Below are positions 11,301 to 23,385 of a DNA stretch of 64,000 bases, piece by piece. The stretch covers positions 1-64,000 of the forward strand of contig JAREIK010009617.1 of NCBI GenBank assembly GCA_029783825.1. Reading direction: 5' to 3'. The position numbers were made by a program, and so were the translations under genes. Under the pieces are notes generated by a model. The model was not told the origin of the DNA. It was given only the letters and a program-made list of their open reading frames with translations, and did no database searches. Positions within the stretch are counted from its first letter, which is position 1. Each line of letters opens with the position of its first letter. Source of the DNA: Sapria himalayana (lineage: Eukaryota; Streptophyta; Magnoliopsida; Malpighiales; Rafflesiaceae).

Positions 11301-13430
11301 AAAAAAACTTTTCATACAAAAAGACTATATTTTTTGGATTTTTTTAATGATGGTTCCCGCAAATTTAGAAAAATGTCTCTGAATTGTTTGGCTAAGATAT
11401 TTTTTGATGAGACCAAATATAAATATTTTTATTTTAGGTATCTCTTACTTATTTTTTTCCAAATAAGTAAAAGTATGGGAAATATCTATTCCAAATAATA
11501 AAACATCCATAATATTATTAAAAACAATGTCACACTCACATCTTAATTTAGAAAAAAAAAAACATAATGGCAAATAACAATTCTCATCATGATATGCATA
11601 GTTTAAAACATGATGCACATCATGATGTATAACTAAAAAGTGTCACATCATATATTTATATAACATGTATATTTATGTTTCAATGTATAGAATATGAAAT
11701 ATTTTAAAAAACACTAAAATTTTTTATAATTTAAAAAGTGCACCAAAAGGTCTAAAACTAAAAAAAATAAGTATTAGTACACTAAACTTAAAAACCAAAA
11801 ATATTCTTCAATTTTAAAAAAAATGAATCAACAATCTTGATCAACTGTACACAAGCTTGATCAAGCTTGCACATGTCTACACAAGCTTGAACAAGCTACA
11901 ATAATAACTCATTTCCCAAACGAGCTACTCCAGCTCATTCGCAAGCTCGTTGAAAGAGTTGTGCCATTTTGCTCAACGGATGAACTCTAGCAGCTCAATT
12001 AGTGAATGAGCTCATTGAGCTTCTTTTATCAGCGAGCTCATGTAATATGGTCAGTTAATGATCTTGAACTCCTTTTGTCAAAGAGTTAGTGCAAATTAGT
12101 TTGTTTGATTTTTTTTAAAAACTGGAGGGTCTCTTGTTGTCAATATTGTTGTCAAAATATTAAAAATGAACTTTTTTACAATAGAATATCTACAACATAG
12201 ATCCAGCCCTCGAAATTTTAATGAAACACTAGTAGTTTTTTTGGTTGTTCTTTTCTATTAAAAATGTGTAATTCTTTTGATTTTTCTTTGAAGCCTACCT
12301 TGGGGTTTGATTATGTTTAAAATAAAATAGTTCATAGTTTGTGTGCATATAAACATATATCGCAAAGACTTATTTTTTATAAAACTTAAAATATATACTT
12401 ATTTAAACTAGATTTTTATGGTGACAAATTTCCTGAATTTTTGATCTTAGCTTTCAATTACTTCACTTAATGTAAAAAGAAAAATTATTACTTTCATTTA
12501 AATATAGTTTTTAGAATAAATCTATGAATAATTTCTTTCATTTAGAAATTTATTGCCAATTTTTACCTAATTAAAATTTATTTTTTTAGATTTTAAATTT
12601 ATTCCTTTTGTTCAAGGGGTAAGATAATGATCCATTGAAAGTTGTAGAAATTTAGAATTTTCTCGAAGAAATTTCTTCTAAATTTACAACTCAAAGCAAT
12701 GAAACAATGTATGAATAAACTAAATGAAGACTTGATAAATTAAAATTATTCACTCTTTACATTTCACGAATCTAAGTGAATTATTGGTAACATAATCTTT
12801 ATATGAAAAAAAAAACTTTTATCTGGAGAGTGTGACCATTCTATCAACAATAATAGATAATTAAAAAATATTTTTAAATATTAAAAAAAAAACAACTTGA
12901 TTCAAGTAAAAATAACATTATTTTAAACTAAATTTGAAAGACTAGAATTTTTATTTTTTTTGTTAGTATTTTGAAATGTTTCAAATTAGATTTTATAAAA
13001 TTTGAGCATGAGAATAAATATAAAAATCAATATTACGAAATTCTATTGATGAGATGGCAAAATAATCTAGGTTGCCTATGTTTTTTGTCCATCAGTAGTT
13101 TAAAAAGTAACAGATAAAAAAGAATTAATAGGATGCAATCAAAATCATCTATTTTCTTACAAAAATATTTTAAAAAATAATAATTAAGAAATTTTAAAAG
13201 AAGTCATTTCAAATTGATAATATCATTAAACTTATGAATTGCATTCAAACAAAACAAACTTCTTTCTACAAAAACAAAGTAGAAGCTAGTTCATCAATTA
13301 AAAAAATAAAAATATAGTTCATAATATTAAAAGTTTAATTTAAAAGAATAATAATAAAAAACTAGAATGCATTTTAATTATTTCTTGATATAATTATCAT
13401 CTTGCTTATATAAAAAAATATTTAATGTTA
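11301..13430. other. AT-rich interval with an AGCTC-word cluster
   Basis: No coding similarity seen. At about 11840-12040 there is a dense cluster of AAGCTTG, GAGCTC and AGCTCATT words in both orientations, of the sort found in small plant non-autonomous DNA elements. No terminal repeats or target duplication could be fixed. Confidence 0.4.
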
Positions 13431-13438
13431 CATTTCAC

Positions 13439-13832
13439 AAGAGGTGTCAAATAGACCGGGTGGCCGGGCCTGGCCCGGCCCTATTCAGCCTTGCTTGGCT
13501 CAGCATGGCATGGTCTAGACTAGTGCCTCTTGCCGAGCTGGGCTGTCCCAAGGCATGCTAAAAGAGTAAAGGTGACCATCCGAGTTTCGCTTGTCACTTT
13601 AGCTTTTGCATGCACCTTTTCGGGTTTTGCATGCACCTTTTCGGGTTTTGCATGCACCTTTCGGATTTTGCATGCACCTTTGTCATGGTTCGACATGATG
13701 TGGACTCAGCCTTATCACTGTGCCATGCTGGGCAAGTGGATCTTTCCACTGGTGGCATGGATAGGCCTTGCACGGTCGTGCCTTGCAAGAAATGGGACAT
13801 GCCAGCATGTCACAACACATCTAACACCTCTA
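13439..13832. mobile_element. hAT-type non-autonomous element with perfect TSD
   Basis: A 394-bp GC-rich element bounded by AAGAGGTGTCAAA at the left and TCTAACACCTCTA at the right (inverted, imperfect). The 8-bp direct repeat CATTTCAC flanks it exactly (13431-13438 and 13833-13840), the hAT signature length. The left subterminal part has GGGCCTGGCCCGGCC words as in the larger hAT at 3418. It encodes no transposase and would rely on a hAT enzyme in trans. A 140-codon frame across it (13530-13955) is a by-product of GC-rich content and tandem repeats. Confidence 0.88.
13603..13682. repeat. 21-bp tandem repeat, ~4 copies, inside the hAT element
   Basis: Unit TTTTGCATGCACCTTTTCGGG repeated about four times, the third and fourth units slightly shortened or altered. 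Each unit contains the palindrome TGCATGCA. Confidence 0.9.
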
Positions 13833-14044
13833 CATTTCACTTGGAAATTTCTCCAAAGAATTAAATTATTAAATGGGCTAATCATTAATTTAAATAATAT
13901 ACTTTTTATTTTATTAATAAAAATATATTTTATTAACTATAATAATATTCTCTAATAAATATATTAAGCAACCATCAATTAAGCAACCACTTATACTTGA
14001 TGAGAAATAATTATCAAACAAATTGTGGAATGGACTCTAGCTGA

Positions 14045-15460
14045 TGTCAAGGCTATTAGACCATCTTTGTTCATACATCAAATTTTCTAGAGGACCACCA
14101 CAAGCCATCAGTTGAAGCTCGAAGTGATTAAATTCAATAATTAGAGGTGGTGAGGAAAGAGGTGCTTAAATGGTTGGATGCTTGAATTATTTACCCTTTC
14201 TCTCATAGCTTGTGGGTGAGCCATGCATAGGTTGTACCAAAAAATAGATTGATGATAGTAATAAAAAATGAAAGAGATGAATTAATTCTCTGTAGAATAA
14301 TAGCATATAGAAGGATATGGATCAACTTTCAAAAGTTGAACAAACATTACCCTTAAAAATCATTTTCTGCTATCACTCATTGATCAAATATTGAATAGGC
14401 TATCAAGTTATGAATATTATTGTTTACTTAATGGATACTCTAACTATAATCAAATTTATACTATCTTTGAAGATCAAAGTAAAACTACATCCACTTGTCC
14501 TTTTGGCATGTTTGTCTTTCATAAGATATCATTTGGGTTATACAAAATACACTACACCTTTCGAGGTGCATGATGGTAATATTTTTGGATATGGTTGAAA
14601 AAATAATACATGTAATTATAAATGAATTTTTGGTGGTGAAGGTTTTTTATTGCCTTGACAACCTAAAAGCATTGTTACAAAGATGTCAAGAAACAAAAAT
14701 GATACCCAATTGAAAAAAAAATATCATTTCATGGTGGGGAATGAGATTGTTCCAGGTCAAAGGATTTTAGCTAAATGGATTGAGGTGGATAAATAAAAGA
14801 TGAATTATTGAACAACTAATAGCTCCCACATATATCAAGGGAAATTTAGATTTTTGGCCACATTGGGTTTATGATCAATTAATTAAAGATTTTTTCAAAA
14901 TATCTACATATCTCTCGACTATACTCAAGCATGGAGTGCCATTTGTATTTGATGAGAAATAATGAAATTTCGATTCTTTGAAGAAATATACTTGTCTTGG
15001 ATACAATAGTAATCACTCTAGATTAGGATCTTCCCTTCGAATTAATGTGAGATGTGAGGGACTATGTCGTGGGGGTGATTCTCAGGTAAAAGAATGAAAA
15101 AATATTAAATGTCTTATAATAAGTGAATAAAACTTATTGAAGGTCAATACTAAAAGAACTACTTTCAATTATTTTTTCCATTGATAAGTGTTGGCCTTAA
15201 TTGATTGGAAACAAAGTAACTATACATTCTAACCATTCTGCAATTAAATATATCATGGATGAAAAATATGCTAAATTTTAGACTCGTTCAATGGATCATT
15301 CTTTAGAAATTTGATGTTGAAATTAAAGATATAAGATTCATGGAAAACCTTGTAGTTGGTAATCATTGATGACTAGAGATGTCTAGTAGTGAAATCGAAA
15401 TGAATGATAATTAAGTTCATGAATGAGTAGTTTTTATCATTACCCAAGTTGATTCAATGA
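14045..15460 (+). pseudogene. Ty3/gypsy reverse transcriptase-RNase H remnant
   Basis: Successive plus-strand frames reproduce the order of a plant Ty3/gypsy pol. 14045-14230 contains IRPSLFIHQI and KEVLKWLDA. 14391-14573 contains YEYYCLLNGYSNYNQI, DQSKTTSTCPFGMFVF and SFGLYK, the fingers-palm region of reverse transcriptase. 14710-14800 contains KYHFMVGNEIV and WIEVDK. 14870-14950 contains LIKDFFKI and GVPFVFDEK. 15130-15350 contains FSIDKCCPYLIGNKVTIYSN, IKYIMDEKYAKFRLVQWI and KFDVEIKDI, the RNase H domain. Many frameshifts and stops interrupt it. No LTRs were recognised next to it, and integrase is absent here. The enzyme normally copies element RNA to DNA in cytoplasmic particles. Confidence 0.85.
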
Positions 15461-15529
15461 AATTGAAATAAGTGCACTTGTATTCAAATATTACAACTTT
15501 ATTTCCCTTTTTCAAATATCTTGGGTAGT

Positions 15530-16203
15530 TCACTCAAACACAATTCCTCCTTTAATAAAGTTATATATATAGTATAATACTATATAGTTATATATTGAAA
15601 ACTACACACACACACACACACATAAATTATATATAATTTAACTGCATATAAAGTTAAACTAAAATATATGCAGTTTGTATATCAATATATATATACATGT
15701 TTTATATGGTTTAACAATCATACATAACTATAGAGTATTTTAAATTTATAATTTGCAAGTATAGTTTTTAACTATATATTTATATATTATAGCTATATAG
15801 TATTGATATATATATATAATAATAAATATAAGATTCCAAATATAAATACATAATTTATGCGATATATATTACTATATTTATTTAATGCTGACGAATATAG
15901 TATTATAGTTCATAAACAACATTTTATTAAAAATGTGTTCATGTTTTTTTTTCAGTTTTTTTAATAAGTACAAATTCAATAAAATGAAAAATTTATCATA
16001 CAATTTAAGTATTTTATAAAATGGAGTGTTTGGATAAATTGTTTTAGATGGGGGACTAAAACATTATAATTTTGTTTTGGATCCCCTTTACATAATTTTT
16101 CTCTATTATTTTTAGTTTTGTAGATTATTTTAAAATATATTTTGGTTGTGTAAAATAAATATTTTAACATGGGCATATGGGAATAAATTTTACCCTTCAA
16201 TAT
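15530..16203 (-). repeat. Right inverted arm of the ~0.67-kb TA-rich repeat
   Basis: Inverted homologue of 10617-11300, including a (CA)n run at 15603-15622 opposite the (TG)n run of the left arm. Its outer end lies ~130 bp from the copia purine tract at 16333, so it may have been inserted in, or belong to, that element's LTR. Confidence 0.7.
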
Positions 16204-16332
16204 GAAGAAAGCAAGCGGAGAATGAAGAAATCAATTGAAGTTTATGTATAAGTTGTTATATTTTGAATATACAAGAGATGAGCTTTAAAAAAGCTCAATA
16301 TAAGACTTTTATAAGCATTCAAACAAACACCA

Positions 16333-16355
16333 CCCCCCCCCCCCCCCCCCCCCCC
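16333..16355 (-). repeat. 23-nt C run (G run on minus strand) at copia PPT position
   Basis: Twenty-three consecutive C on the plus strand. On the minus strand it is a G run immediately downstream of the end of the copia pol remnant, where the polypurine tract of a copia element is expected, so it may be an expanded tract. Length in such runs is also prone to assembly error. Confidence 0.8.
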
Positions 16356-16359
16356 ACTC

Positions 16360-18650
16360 ATGGTGGTTAGAAAGCATTTTGAGTTTGGAAGCTAAAGCTC
16401 GAAAGGGTCATGGAGGAAGAGATTTAGGGAAGATATCAACTTGCTGATTTTGAGAAGATACATACTGAAGTGTGAGTATGCCTAGCAAATATTGACGAAC
16501 GAATTGATAGTCAATTTAAATATGCTTAGCATATTCATGGAATACATCATTATGAGTAACTTGAATAGCTCTTCTAATATCACAATAAATTTGAGTTACA
16601 TTTGAACAATCAACCCTGAGATGTTGTGGTAACCAACATAACCAAACGAGTTTAGATGTAGTATCTGTTAGTGCTATGTGTCCAGCTTCAATGATGGAAT
16701 GAGAAACAACTATTTGTTTCTTGCTTCTCCACGAGATAAAAGATTCACCTAGAAGAAAGCAATATATTTAGTAGATCAAGGATTAGTCGAATCACCTGCC
16801 AAACTTGCAACAAAATATGCCCAAAGGGTTAATAAATAATGAGAAGAAAAATGAAGAACATCAAATATGGTTCCTTTCATATACCGAATAATTCTTAGAA
16901 CAGCAACATAATGATGATATCTTGAGGCACATACATTGATTGACGAGATGTACCACATAGAAAATATCAGGGCAAGTAATAGTGAGATATATTAGACTCC
17001 CAATATTGTCCATAGAGAGTAGCATCATATGGAGCTTCGCCTTCATGAGAGTTGAGGAGACAAGTATACTCAATGGGTATGTTGAAAATCTTGTTATTAT
17101 TATATAACACGAGAAATCAGATTAGAAGTATATTTGCCCATAGAAAGATAATAATCATTTACAAAGGAAAAAACTTATATACCAAGAAGAATTTTGAGAG
17201 GATCAAAATCTTTCATTTCAAATTGATGATTCGAAACTATTTTAATTCCCGAATACCATGTATATCATCACATGTAATAAATATATCATCGACATACAAA
17301 GTATAATTGTAATACCATAATTATATCATCTCAGAAAAGAGGTGTACCAAAAGAATTGCCAGAAAAACCATGCTGGGAGATAGTAGAGTTGATCTTTGCG
17401 AACCATGCTCGAGAAGTCTATTTAGACCATAAAGTATCATCCATGGTCAAAATACTCCATGAGGGAGCCCAAAAATGAAAATAACTAGGGGGGAGCTTCA
17501 TATAGAATTCCTTCGAAAGTTCACCATTGAAAAAAGTATTTTGAATATATATCCGTAAGAGTAGCCATTTGTGAGCAGCATAAAAGGTAATAAGATTCCT
17601 GATAGAATAAATATGAGCAACTAGAAAAAAGTTTCCTCATTATCAATCTCATACTCTTGAGTAAAATCCCCTAGCAATGAGGTGAGTCTTGTAGCGATCC
17701 ATTCTGCAATCTGACCGAGTCTTGAACGGATAAATTAATTTACAACCGATAACAAATTTTTCAGAGGGAAGATCAACTAGAGTCCATGTTCTAGTCTTAT
17801 GTAATGTATCTAACTTGTCATTTATAGCTTGGTTCCATAGTGGTTAGAGGATGTCTCACAAAAATTTTTAGGTTCCTGAAGTGAGGCAAGGATAGAAAAA
17901 ATGGAAGTTCTGAAGATGAGGAGGAAGAGTAGTTACCCGATGAGAATGATTATGTGAATGAGAGTTAGAAGGACCGACATGATCCATTATGGAGCAGTCT
18001 CAGTGGATATGTCGATGATCAGTGCTAGAGGTTCATCAGCTACATGCGAAGGTTCAATTATAATAGAATAGAAAGACTCTTGAGAAAAAAGATCAGAGAT
18101 TGGATTGATGAAAGAAATAGAGAAAGCATGAACTTGGGGTAGTTTGTAAAACATTTGGTATTCCCAAAAGACCAACTGCTGAGAAACAGGAAGATGTTTT
18201 TTATTGGGACCATAACACTTATAACCTTTTTGATGAAATCCAAATCCAAGAAAACATCACGAGAGAATACAACCGAAGTTTGTTTCTTTCATGTTCTTGA
18301 AGAAGAACAAAACAGCTATATCCAAAGACTCTAAATAAGTCATAAGAGGGGGATGAACTAAACAACATATCATATAAAGTTTAATTCTGTATAGTGAGAG
18401 AAAGATATTAATTTATGGTGTATACAGAAGTAAGAAAAGCTTCCCCCCCTTTCCCCCAAATTGAGAGGTGTAGAAGTACCAATAGTAGCTGCACGAACAA
18501 CATGAAAAATATAATGAAGTTTGTGTACATCCCTATTATTTTATTGAAAAGTGCAACCACAAGAAGAGTGAGGAATACTACCAAATTGATGAAGAATAGA
18601 AGTAGGTTCATTGGCCTTATATTCTTGGAAATGGGTGAGGAGGAATAGAA
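16360..18650 (-). pseudogene. Ty1/copia pol remnant (integrase C-part, RT, RNase H)
   Basis: Minus-strand frames give the pol order from high to low coordinates. 18650-18410: integrase C-terminal part, ending GGEAFLTSVYTIN. 18290-17990: the KGYKCY-type linker segment. 17800-17690: reverse transcriptase start, TWTLVDLPSEKFVIGCKLIY. 17285-17296: the catalytic YVDD motif, intact in one frame. About 17040-16950: GSLIYLTITCPDIFYVVHLVN. 16900-16776: HHYVAVLRIIRYMKGTIF and a DWAG-like motif. 16740-16480: RNase H with SWRSKKQIVVSHS, IYCDIRRAIQ and HNDVFHEYAKHIQIDYQFV. Many stops and frameshifts. Ty1/copia order (integrase before reverse transcriptase) is preserved; gag and protease are not recognisable. 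The C run at 16333 follows directly. Confidence 0.88.
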
Positions 18651-18659
18651 AACAAAGAT

Positions 18660-19100
18660 GTACCTATGCCCAATACTGTGGCTTTAGAAATACAAAAGAA
18701 TTAGTCCATTAGAAACTAAAAGAGAAATCCATGACAATGCATAGTACGATGACATTTGAGTTAGAAAAAGGCAAGGGCAAGGAAAAGGTTGATGATAAAG
18801 TTATAGTTATACTTCTATACATAATGCCGTGACTTTGGAACAATAATAAAGAAAAAGAAAAAACAAGCTCAAAGGCAAAGACATGATGATACTCAGTGCC
18901 ATGACTTTGGAGATCCATAATAAAAATGGGCATTTGTGCTATAAGAATAAACTGCAAAATTTACTAAAGTTGCGACATTAAATGCAGAGAAAACCTCTGA
19001 GATGATTGTAGATGAAGAATGATTGAATGAATAGGTCAAAGAGAAGGAACTGAAATAATATACTAAAAAAATCATAAGGATATTAGAGATCATCGATAAG
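18660..19100. repeat. Degenerate GTGCCATGACTTTGGA-word region
   Basis: Several copies of words around CCATGACTTTGGA and CATAATAAA occur (18665-18690, 18725-18760, 18820-18850, 18896-18925). They resemble a low-copy, diverged internal repeat. No protein similarity seen. Confidence 0.45.
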
Positions 19101-19109
19101 TTAAAGTAG

Positions 19110-19265
19110 TTTTGATGGTATAGATATGGATATTAAAGATAATGTTGCCCAGGAGATAACCTAAGCCTCAAACGTATACTCCTAAAACTGAATCCCTATT
19201 TTGAATGTAAATATATCTACCCATGGCTTCTCTACTATTTATAGAGTCTGTGACACACAGACCCA
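19110..19265 (-). promoter_or_regulatory. Possible LTR promoter region of the copia remnant
   Basis: On the minus strand the sequence CTATAAATAG (about 19236-19245) is a good TATA box, upstream of the copia remnant and in the same orientation. A primer binding site was sought between here and 18650 without success, so assignment as the 5' LTR rests on position only. Confidence 0.35.
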
Positions 19266-20600
19266 TTCATACTAATTTTTGGTGATGATACATATTTATA
19301 TTTATTCTTCTGAGGATTAATTTATTATTTTGGGATGAGTAATTAATTTAATATGTGATTTGTATTGTATTTAATTCATTGAACATTCTCGAGTATTTTG
19401 TGGTTGGGAATGATATGTATATGTAGAAATGTAGTTAATGTGTTCGTTAGTAATTTTTAATATTTTATAGATGTTTGATGAATAATTATGAAATAAATGA
19501 GTTTTTTTGAGGTGTTTAGCAAATGAGGTATCTCTAAAAGTCTTTCATGGTCTTGCCATCAAATCTTAACCAAAATTATATTTAAATAATCATTGGAAAA
19601 ATCATGTTTGTTTTGACCATATGCTCTCATCAACATGATCTTTCTATTATGCTATACATTTTCAATAGGTATGATATTATCATAGAGCATCATCCCTATT
19701 TAGCTCGAAAAATTTTATGGCTACAATGTTAATTCTCTATCATAGCAACCAAGTACCCAACAAGTACTTAAAGTCATGGTGGCTAATTTCATATGATTGA
19801 GATTTTATCTTTATATGGCTCTGTAGCCTAAAATTAGAGGTGTGACCCTTTTATATAGCCATAACTTTTAGGTCCATAAATATAATAAAGAATATTATTT
19901 GAGCATGATCATTACGAAGACCACACCTATTATTCTCAAGGAAGACATAGCCACGATTTTTAATGTGTAGGCCAAGTATAAATACCATGACATTCTAACA
20001 CCGCAATATTATGTCACTATGAGAGAAGTGAAGGCCAACACCATGACTTCCACATAGTGCCATGACTATATAGCAAGATGAGAAGTCATGTCTAACTCAC
20101 AGCCACACAACAATATCATCACCATTGCAAGGTATCATGAATTTGTGTTAAAAATAATAATGCCCAAGTCATTGTCATTACAAGTCATGTGACATTGTGT
20201 TACAAAAAAACCAAGATTCTAAATAGAGTCAAGTCCATATTCTAGAGTTGCGAACTCAAGTTAAAGAGATGAAGGCCATAGTGGTAACGTTCATCTAAGT
20301 CGTGAAATCCTACCCTCATTCTTACAAATCCACCTTAATATAAAAAAAAGTTAAAGAATTTTCCAAAAAATTTCATTTATTCTTATTCTCCCTCGTGAAA
20401 AAAATAAAATCATAGCAACTACAAATCCTAAGGTGAATTTTGCACTTCTTAGGGGTTCTTAAACAAGTAAGAAACATATAAAATATGTTAGTCCTTGGAG
20501 TTGGTCATGTCTCTTCAAACCCACATTCTATATAAATTAATTTAGAAATTTTAATGAAATTAACAAGGTCTATGATTTATATGATTTGAATGATATGATA
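19266..20600. other. Interval with CATGACTTT-type words, no gene seen
   Basis: No coding similarity. At 19760-20310 words such as CCATGACTTCC, GCCATGACTAT and GTCATGGTGG recur in both orientations, resembling 18660-19100 and the end of the window (63200-63850). Confidence 0.35.
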
Positions 20601-20603
20601 TAC

Positions 20604-20616
20604 CACTACAACAAAA
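20604..20616 (+). repeat. CACTA 5' terminal inverted repeat
   Basis: CACTACAACAAAA, preceded by TAC target duplication at 20601-20603. The related word GCTACAACAAAACTTAG at about 20765 marks the inner edge of the 5' subterminal block. Confidence 0.95.
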
Positions 20617-20625
20617 CAGCAAATT

Positions 20626-20775
20626 AATGACGCTTTATATCTCGACGCTTTCAAAAACGTCATTATACGATGGGTAATTAGACATTTGATGACACTTTTC
20701 TAAAAGCGACATTATTTGTAAAATTTATTATGTTTTTATGACGCTTTCTAGAAGCGTCATTGTTGCTACAACAAA
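20626..20775. repeat. CACTA 5' subterminal repeats
   Basis: Repeated, partly palindromic units of the form GACGCTTTnnAAAGCGTC, with variants GACACTTTTC and AAAGCGACATT. In En/Spm such subterminal units bind the TNPA protein; that role is inferred from the family. Confidence 0.85.
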
Positions 20776-20867
20776 ACTTAGATTAATATTTTTTCTAGAA
20801 GTTATTTAATATAATATGTGAAAAATTTAATATTATTTTTAACTTAATTATATAGATTAATCTATCG

Positions 20868-20975
20868 CTAGAAAGAGTTGCGCTTCTTCTTTATCACGTT
20901 CGGCCATTTCCAACAGCTAGGGTTCAAGCTCGCGTCTTCGAAATCATTGGCCATTTTTGCAGCATCCTGTAAGTT
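20868..20975 (+). promoter_or_regulatory. Putative leader and first splice donor of CACTA genes
   Basis: A less AT-rich stretch just inside the subterminal repeats, with CTAGGGTTCAAG (typical of plant 5' leaders) and a donor-like CCTG/GTAAGT-type site near 20970 (sequence CTGTAAGTTTC). Position fits a transcript start for the internal genes. No transcript evidence. Confidence 0.35.
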
Positions 20976-22149
20976 TCTCCATTATGCTTATACTTGTATC
21001 AGCTCTTCCCTTTCGTGAACCTAATTAATTAATGTGAACGTGTTTCGAGTGATTTAGCATATACCGCATGTATTATAAACGCAGTATTATATGCTCTATT
21101 TGTCGGGAGCACTCGGCGAGAACAGCGGAAGAGTGGGCTGAACTGAACTGAGTGATCCTTGTTTAAAATTCCTAATGTTTGCCACCGTGATTCTTTTGTT
21201 CAAACCCGAAGCCAACTTCTCCTTATAAATGCAGATGCTTTGCCAATCTATCACCTTCACCATTCTCATGTTAAGTGCTACTAACAAGTGCAATAAACGC
21301 GTGTGTATGTGTATGTATATTAGAATTAGATCGAATCACAAGTTGATGCAACCCACATATTTATTAATGCACAATAACTCTTGAGCCATGTTATCTTGCA
21401 TCTATTGGATGATTTTTTGATTCTCACCAAGGTACTTTTTTATCTGATCCATATTTTTTTATATTCAATATTTTTCATTTTAAATGTCTACATTGAAGAG
21501 GGGAAGAATAGTTTGATTTATTTATGAATTGAAGAGCAATAAAATATTAATTATTTAGTTTTGTTGCAATTTTTTTTCTAAATTTTAGGAGTTATGATTT
21601 TTTTATTCAATATGTTAATATTAATTTTTATATAGCAACTGTTCAACAAAAATATAAGTAGATAAGGTTCATTCATTGAGAACACCAATGTCACAATGAT
21701 AACTTCAAAAAAAAACAATATCCTGCCTTAGCATAGGTGACATAAAATGACATCCATGTAATAATTCATTCATAAATTTATTCTTGTTTTTAAAATAAAT
21801 TAAATGTAGTGAACCATTGAGATCAATCATAAATAAATTTATTATTTTTTCATTTGTACTTATTTAAAATTATCTTGTTTTATTAATGTTTACCACACTT
21901 TATCATTCTATTAAAATTATGAATATCTTTGTAAATCTATAATATGCGTTTTACATTGTCTCTACATTATATATTTTATTATGAATGTTTGTTCTTAAAT
22001 GAAACACATATTAATCCAAATAGAAATAAGATTTTGATTTTTGAATCATACGCATTGGTGGGGTGTTATGCGGGCTGCTGAAACTTTTCGTTGTTATTCA
22101 CTTATATCTAACACCGTGGCTATTGATTTCGTATATTTTGAATCGTGTG

Positions 22150-22620
22150 CAACTATTTGGATGGTGGCCGATCAACTTTGGTAGGGATAATATTTTCCAT
22201 CTTGTAAGTGAGCGCAAAAGGAGAGATTCTAGTTGACTTATAGGTAGTGGTACAGTAAACCCAGAGCACCTCAGGAAGCTCTTCCACCCATTTACATTTA
22301 GCAGAGTCTAGTTGTTTTTTCAAGGTAATCAACATGGTTTTGTCGGAGGCCTCAACTTGGCTATTGCTTTGCAGATACCAAGGGGTAAAGTATAAGTTTT
22401 TATTTTCAATTCATGGCAGAAGTCCTGGTAGACTTGGCTTTCAAATTGTCGCCCGTTATTAGATATAATGATCTTGGGATGTCGGAGTAGCTAGAGTCCC
22501 AGATAAATCAGTAAACCTTTATATCTTTGATTGATGAAAAAGTGTCAGCGTCTATCCATTTACTAAAATAAACATGGCGACCAATAATAGTTTATAGCTT
22601 AGTTCGTTCATCTCTTTTCG
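22150..22620 (-). pseudogene. Ty3/gypsy integrase fragment inside the CACTA element
   Basis: Minus-strand frames give YFSKWIDADT (near 22600), NGRQFESQVYQDFCHELKIK (near 22470-22410), QSNSQVEASDKTMLITLKKQ (near 22370-22310) and the stretch with KWVEELPEVLWVY and SPFALTYKMENIIP (22330-22180). These are the core and C-terminal parts of a plant Ty3/gypsy integrase, the enzyme that inserts retrotransposon DNA. The pieces carry frameshifts. No gag, RT or LTR sequence was recognised around it, so it is either a fragment captured by the CACTA element or a nested insertion that has mostly eroded. It lies between the CACTA leader and the transposase gene, in opposite orientation to both. Confidence 0.85.
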
Positions 22621-22649
22621 AAGCCTTTAAATACACCGCACCGCTATTT

Positions 22650-23380
22650 AAGCTCAATCACACCATCTTCGCAACAGTATCACAACAAGTGCTGCATTTG
22701 TTGGAAACATTGTCCTTCACCGGAGAATACCAATCCTCGGTGTCGAGGCCATTTGTTAGTTTGGAACCAGTCATTTCTGGGATTTCCGTCTAGAAAAAAA
22801 TTAGTGATATTGAAAAATTTTTATTCTATCTCTGATTCAAGACAAACTTCTTCTCCTCCAATTTATTTTATAGTCATTCTCTATAGTCCATGCTATTTCT
22901 ATCTTTTATAGTTATTGTCATCTTTTAAAAATTAGGGATTTGAAAAATGAGACTATATTTCATATAAATGTGTGCTCTATAGTCATGTTATTTCAAAATC
23001 ATGAGCCTAATGACCTAGAGACATTAAATGCAATATCTATAAATGACCTTTATCATATTTTACTTTAATTTAAAGTATAATTAAATGATATTTTTTTGTT
23101 TAAATATTTTTTTCCATGAATCTAACTTACTTTGAGAAATATTCCTCAATTATAAATATTATTTAATAATTTTGCGTGTGTTAACAAATTCAATAATATT
23201 TCAAAAAAAAAATGCTCATCTCTTCTATCTTATATCTGACATGCATTTAAATATTTTTTTAAATATTTAATTTTTAATTTCTTTTAACAGATAAAATAGA
23301 GGTTGCTCAACGGATAACACTGGAATGTTGATGAGTTCTTCCATTTGAAGTGTGATATCCATTGGAATTAATATTTTCTT
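22650..23380. other. CACTA internal non-coding stretch
   Basis: AT-rich sequence between the integrase fragment and the transposase start. No domain recognised on either strand. Confidence 0.4.
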
Positions 23381-23385
23381 TAAAA

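Noticed and set aside
13530..13955. 141-codon plus-strand frame and overlapping frames on both strands
   Set aside because: Covers the 394-bp hAT element, its 21-bp repeats and flank; no similarity, and it runs across the element border.
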